From the NCBI RefSeq assembly GCF_000970795.1, contig NZ_KQ034029.1, positions 124,001 through 188,000 on the forward strand: 64,000 nt of DNA, written 5' to 3'. Under the pieces are notes generated by a model. The model was not told the origin of the DNA and searched no databases. It worked only from the letters and a program-made list of their open reading frames with translations. Positions 60,430 through 64,000 of this stretch are shown here, piece by piece (the first letter of the stretch is position 1; each line of letters starts with the position of its first letter). This DNA comes from Bombilactobacillus mellifer. GTDB lineage: Bacteria > Bacillota > Bacilli > Lactobacillales > Lactobacillaceae. The position numbers were made by a program, and so were the translations under genes.

Positions 60430-61878
60430 ATGGAAGATTTAGACCCACAATCACATAAATTCATTAGCTGGCCGGTAGTAGCTTTAATGGATTTTGTAAC
60501 GGTCATTGGCTTTGACGATATTATTTATAATTTTCAAAATCAAGGTCTCGCAGTCGTTACTACGTGGATTTTAATGTTATTTGTTTTCGTAGTGCCGTAT
60601 GAAATGATTGTCGGTCATTTAGGCTCAGTGTTCAGTCACGACGGTGGAGGAATGAGCTCTTGGGTGCGCCACACAAGTGGTAATCTGTGGGGTTATATTT
60701 GCGCTTGGACTTATTGGGTGTCCGGCTTGCCTTATATTGTTGATGTCGCTAATTCGATGGTCATTTCCTTTGGCTGGTTAATTTATGGTAATAATTCCTT
60801 ATCTAATCGGATGAGTAATGCCATGTTTGCTTTATTAACGGCGGTAATTTTTACCATTTTTATTTTTATTGAACACCGTTTAAAAAACTCTCTCCAGATT
60901 TTTAGTATTATTGGCGGCGGAGCCATGTTTTTCATGACGATTCTCTATGTAATCATGACTTTTGTTTACTTAGGCCAAGGTGGAACTCCACATACAGAGC
61001 CCTTTACTTGGAAAGCCTTTTTACCGCATGTCGATATGAAATATTTAGGTTCTTTTGCCCTGATTATTTTTGCCATGAATGGTTCTGAATTTGCAGCGCC
61101 TTACGTTACAGAAATGAAAAATGGTAAACGTGATTTCCCGAAAGCCATGTGGATGTTAGCAATTATGACCGGCTTTTTAACTGTTTTGGGTTCCTTTGCC
61201 TTAGGGATCTTTTTCAACGCACATCATTTACCGCATGATCTCAAAATGAATGGTTCTTATTATGCTTTTCAAAAAATGGGTTCTGAATTTGGTTTAGGTC
61301 AGTTCTTCTTATATGCTTTTGCTATTACCCAAGCGTTGTACATGATGGCCCAGCTAGCGGTTTTATTAGATGCGGGCACGCGTATGTTTTTATCGGACAC
61401 TGCCAAAAAATATTTGCCGCGGGCTTTAACTAAGTTGGACGACCGGGGCTTGCCTATTAATGGTTACTGGTTAACCACGGCAATCTGTACTTTTATTATG
61501 GTCGCCAGTGCTACTTTGCCGAATATGAATTCCATCTTCAACCAACTGCTCAATTTAAACGGCATTGTTTCCCCTTATACAACCTGTTTTTTGTTTTCTT
61601 CTTTTATCCTGGTACGTTTACATGATGACCGTTATCCAAGCGACTTTGTTTATATTAAAAACTCTAAATTAGCAGTGGCCGTCGGGAGTTGGTGCTTTGC
61701 GATTACTTTTATCTTCGCTACTTTAGGTATTTGGCCAGTCGATGAAAAGCCGGGTACCTCAACTTTTTATCACGTTTTAATTCTCAATATCCTAGAACCG
61801 TTAGTCATGCTGGCTATTGGGGCCATTTTACCGTTAATTGCTAAATATCAACGACAAAAAGCCGCGTCACAGGCTTAA
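60430..61878 (+). CDS. APC superfamily amino acid permease
   Basis: Membrane transporter of 482 residues with about 12 segments. Unlike the permease at 29826, it lacks the GAxIGTGIF string; the first helix reads VALMDFVTVIGFDDI, as in the glutamate/GABA-type antiporter and AGT groups. MNGSEFAAPYVTEMKNGKRDFPKAMWM matches the conserved loop before helix 7. The start is the ATG at 60430 with GGAGG upstream. Substrate unknown. Ends at a strong terminator. Confidence 0.85.
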   Translation: MEDLDPQSHKFISWPVVALMDFVTVIGFDDIIYNFQNQGLAVVTTWILMLFVFVVPYEMIVGHLGSVFSHDGGGMSSWVRHTSGNLWGYICAWTYWVSGLPYIVDVANSMVISFGWLIYGNNSLSNRMSNAMFALLTAVIFTIFIFIEHRLKNSLQIFSIIGGGAMFFMTILYVIMTFVYLGQGGTPHTEPFTWKAFLPHVDMKYLGSFALIIFAMNGSEFAAPYVTEMKNGKRDFPKAMWMLAIMTGFLTVLGSFALGIFFNAHHLPHDLKMNGSYYAFQKMGSEFGLGQFFLYAFAITQALYMMAQLAVLLDAGTRMFLSDTAKKYLPRALTKLDDRGLPINGYWLTTAICTFIMVASATLPNMNSIFNQLLNLNGIVSPYTTCFLFSSFILVRLHDDRYPSDFVYIKNSKLAVAVGSWCFAITFIFATLGIWPVDEKPGTSTFYHVLILNILEPLVMLAIGAILPLIAKYQRQKAASQA

Positions 61879-61882
61879 AAAT

Positions 61883-61923
61883 AAAAAAATATCTGTTGCA
61901 AACTTGCAGACAGATATTTTTTT
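61883..61923. terminator. Intrinsic terminator
   Basis: AAAAAAATATCTGT (61883-61896) and ACAGATATTTTTTT (61910-61923), a perfect 14-bp stem with a 13-base loop that itself has TGCAA/TTGCA pairing. Confidence 0.92.
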
Positions 61924-62021
61924 ATAAGTAATAAGCTCCCAATTTTTATAATTAGTGTATAATAGCGATATTTCTTAACTATTTAATGAATATAAAGTAG
62001 CTTAATTAGTAGGAGGCCCTT

Positions 62022-62696
62022 ATGCGAATAAATGTTTTACAACACACTCCTAATGAAGGTCCCGGAGCTATTGCCCAATGGGCTGCACTGCACCATCATT
62101 CATTATATATCTATCATCCCTACCAATTTCCCCAAGCACTGCCTTCAATGTATATGACGGATTTTTTAATTTTATTAGGCGGCCCTATGAATCCCCTGGA
62201 TAATTTTCCCTGGTTGGCTCAAGAGCGCCAATTAATTGCCGCCGCCATAAAACAGCATTGTCCTTTATTAGGAATCTGCTTAGGTGCCCAACAATTAGCC
62301 CTCACTTTAGGTGGGCAAGTGCAAAAAGCACCAGTCAAAGAAGTGGGCTGGGGCCAAGTAGTCCGGCAAACCACGCGAATTACCTCTCTACCGGCAAAGT
62401 TGGAGGTTTTACATTGGCATGAAGATATGTTTACTTTACCGCCTCAAGCGCAGCTTTTATTTAGTAATCACAATCTGACCAATCAGGGCTTTTTATGGCA
62501 AGATTATGTCGTCGGCTTACAATTTCATCTGGAACCCTTGGCGGACAATTTACGAGAAATTGTCGTCAATGACGCTGCTTATATTTCCGGTTCAATCTTT
62601 CAACAAAGCGCAGCGGAAATTATACAACATCCTATTCCCCAAATTAATCAAACGGCGCTGTTTGCGATTTTAGACTATTTAACCAGCAACCATTAA
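62022..62696 (+). CDS. Class I glutamine amidotransferase-like protein
   Basis: 224 residues. The catalytic triad is visible: Cys86 in LLGICLGAQQL, His169 and Glu171 in LQFHLEP. GGPMNPLDNFPWL matches the GMP-synthase-like subfamily of stand-alone GATase1 proteins. No synthase domain is present, so it may hydrolyse a gamma-glutamyl compound or work with an unknown partner. ATG after GTAGGAGG. It lies upstream of hflX. Confidence 0.85.
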   Translation: MRINVLQHTPNEGPGAIAQWAALHHHSLYIYHPYQFPQALPSMYMTDFLILLGGPMNPLDNFPWLAQERQLIAAAIKQHCPLLGICLGAQQLALTLGGQVQKAPVKEVGWGQVVRQTTRITSLPAKLEVLHWHEDMFTLPPQAQLLFSNHNLTNQGFLWQDYVVGLQFHLEPLADNLREIVVNDAAYISGSIFQQSAAEIIQHPIPQINQTALFAILDYLTSNH

Positions 62697-62752
62697 TCCC
62701 AAATGTCAACCTCTTAACCCTTATTCTCACTGTATAGATCGGAGCAATATTA

Positions 62753-64000
62753 ATGACAGACCAAATCCCGGTCTTAATTGGTGGCGTAGACCACTTGCAA
62801 ACTGATTTTAATTATTCAATGGCTGAACTTCGCAGCCTAGCGCAGGCAGCTGATTTTAAAGTCATTCAACAAGTTCACCAAAGACTGCCACAAGTAAATA
62901 ATAAAACTTACTTTGGTCCCGGCAAAGTCCAACAAATTCAACACTTGGCAGCCACCCACGCTATTCAAACCGTCATTGTCAATGATGAACTAACTCCTGC
63001 GCAACTCCGTAATTTAGAACGCTCCACCCAGCTATATTTCTTGGATCGTACCGAGTTAATTCTGCAAATTTTTCAAAAACGCGCCCATAGTCAGCAAGCG
63101 CAATTACAAGTTGCTATTGCTCAATTGCAATACCAACTACCACGAATTCATCCTTCCCAAAATCCCCTGGATCAACAACGTGGCGGACAAGGCATCAATA
63201 ACCGTGGCGCCGGGGAAAGTCAACTAGAATTAAAACAGCGGCAACTACGACAACGGATAACTCAATTACAAAATAAACTACAACATACCAAACAAGCTTT
63301 AACTACGCAAAGTGAGCGCCGTCAACAACAGCATCTACCCCAAGTGGCTTTAGTCGGCTACACGAACGCGGGCAAATCGACCACTTTCAATCAAATTTTG
63401 GCCGCAGTACCACATTCCAAAGTTTCACCAGTATTGGTCCAAGATCAATTGTTTGCCACATTAGATACGACCATCCGCAGAATTGATGTACCGCAATTAC
63501 CTACTTTTTTATTATCGGATACCATTGGCTTCATCAGTCAGTTGCCCACCACATTAATTGCCGCCTTTAGAAGCACTTTGCAAGAAGCTCAAACTGCCGA
63601 CTTACTAATTCAAGTCATTGACGCTACTCATCCCCAAAAAGAAACGATGATCGCCACCACCCAGCAAATTTTAACGGAACTTGGCATTGCCCAAAAGCCC
63701 ATGATTTATGCTTATAATAAAGCTGATCAATTGCCGGCTACGGCCATTCCCCAAATTAGTGGGCCCACCATTTATTATTCGGCTTATCAAAAAAAATCTA
63801 TTCAAGCTTTACTGCATTTAATTGGACAGCAGCTTTTTCGTAATTACCGTTCTTTAAAACTTTTAATTCCCTTTAACGAATATCAAATAATTAGTTATTT
63901 AGAACACCAAGTTTTTATTCAAAATCGCTCCTACCACGCCACCGGAATCCTTTATCAAGTTTTAGTCCAGCCTGCAGATCTTCCCCGTTTGCGTCCTTTT
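62753..64000 (+). CDS. hflX: Ribosome-dissociating GTPase HflX, partial
   Basis: 416 codons are present and the gene runs off the right edge. The N-terminal HflX domain (TYFGPGKVQQI, TVIVNDELTPAQLRNLE, DRTELILQIF) is followed by a helical region with GGQGINNRGAGESQLELKQR and the G domain: G1 GYTNAGKST near residue 202-210, G3 DTIGFISQLP, G4 YNKAD near 320. HflX splits stalled or hibernating ribosomes, often after heat or antibiotic stress. Start ATG with GGAG eight bases upstream. Confidence 0.95.
   Translation, partial: MTDQIPVLIGGVDHLQTDFNYSMAELRSLAQAADFKVIQQVHQRLPQVNNKTYFGPGKVQQIQHLAATHAIQTVIVNDELTPAQLRNLERSTQLYFLDRTELILQIFQKRAHSQQAQLQVAIAQLQYQLPRIHPSQNPLDQQRGGQGINNRGAGESQLELKQRQLRQRITQLQNKLQHTKQALTTQSERRQQQHLPQVALVGYTNAGKSTTFNQILAAVPHSKVSPVLVQDQLFATLDTTIRRIDVPQLPTFLLSDTIGFISQLPTTLIAAFRSTLQEAQTADLLIQVIDATHPQKETMIATTQQILTELGIAQKPMIYAYNKADQLPATAIPQISGPTIYYSAYQKKSIQALLHLIGQQLFRNYRSLKLLIPFNEYQIISYLEHQVFIQNRSYHATGILYQVLVQPADLPRLRPF

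Noticed and set aside
1-64000. Prophage, integrative element or CRISPR array
   Set aside because: No integrase, terminase, capsid, transposase or regularly spaced repeats were found on either strand.

Overview
The window reads as chromosome of a low-GC Gram-positive lactic acid bacterium of the Lactobacillaceae. Supporting this are AGGAGG-type ribosome sites with several GTG/TTG starts, CcpA-type cre boxes, a mannose-family PTS, pyruvate oxidase, AdhE, D-2-hydroxyacid dehydrogenases, an ECF vitamin S component, a DUF285/WxL-like surface protein and the small DUF2922/DUF1659 pair. I cannot name the species. I found no prophage, insertion sequence or CRISPR array. The only RNA gene seen is one tRNA-Thr.

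Layout. 1-4.5 kb: hexuronate catabolism (uxuB-uxuA and a partial zinc alcohol dehydrogenase on minus; kdgA and a GntR regulator on plus) around a shared control region with a cre box and a palindromic operator. 4.5-9.8 kb: tRNA-Thr, two small membrane proteins, a DtxR-family regulator, tyrS, an aminotransferase and a reduced 3-methyladenine glycosylase. 10-13.6 kb: a phosphonate-type ABC transporter with no binding protein, a nucleoside deoxyribosyltransferase behind a GC-rich leader, and a DUF6506 protein. 13.9-15.8 kb: an overlapping operon efp / pyridoxal kinase / ECF S component. 16-20.5 kb: a 1481-residue secreted DUF285 (BspA-type) protein with two nearly identical 281-282-codon repeats and a degenerate WxL-like C-terminus. 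The 736 bases before it hold gene relics and an orphan plus-strand terminator. 21-31 kb: gpmA, a Q/N-rich protein, an AI-2E family permease, a lipoprotein, msrC, mgtC, DUF2922/DUF1659, an S66 peptidase and an amino acid permease.

31.2-33.9 kb holds what I consider the most interesting item. A 19-codon leader peptide ending in WYYSFRLF sits under its own promoter and ribosome site. It is followed by a series of mutually exclusive RNA stems and an intrinsic terminator, upstream of an aromatic-type aminotransferase and a D-2-hydroxyacid dehydrogenase. Those two enzymes together would turn Phe/Tyr/Trp into aryl-lactates, so this looks like a ribosome-mediated attenuator sensing aromatic amino acids.

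34-40 kb: an FtsX-type ABC exporter, then a zinc/manganese ABC operon divergent from a Fur/Zur regulator with a Zur-like box between them. 40-47.8 kb: a secreted protein made only of five SH3b modules, PatB, an MFS transporter, pyruvate oxidase and an HdeD-like protein. 48-57 kb: a hydroxyacid dehydrogenase with a LysR regulator, a histidine phosphatase, a CcpA-controlled mannose-family PTS (IIC-IID-IIA-IIB) and adhE behind three Rex-like boxes and a cre box. 57-64 kb: a glutamine/glutamate-type ABC transporter, an APC permease, a class I glutamine amidotransferase and the start of hflX.

As a whole the genes describe a fermentative, amino-acid-importing organism. Sugar-acid and PTS genes answer to CcpA, ethanol formation answers to NADH through Rex, and aromatic amino acid turnover probably answers to a leader peptide.
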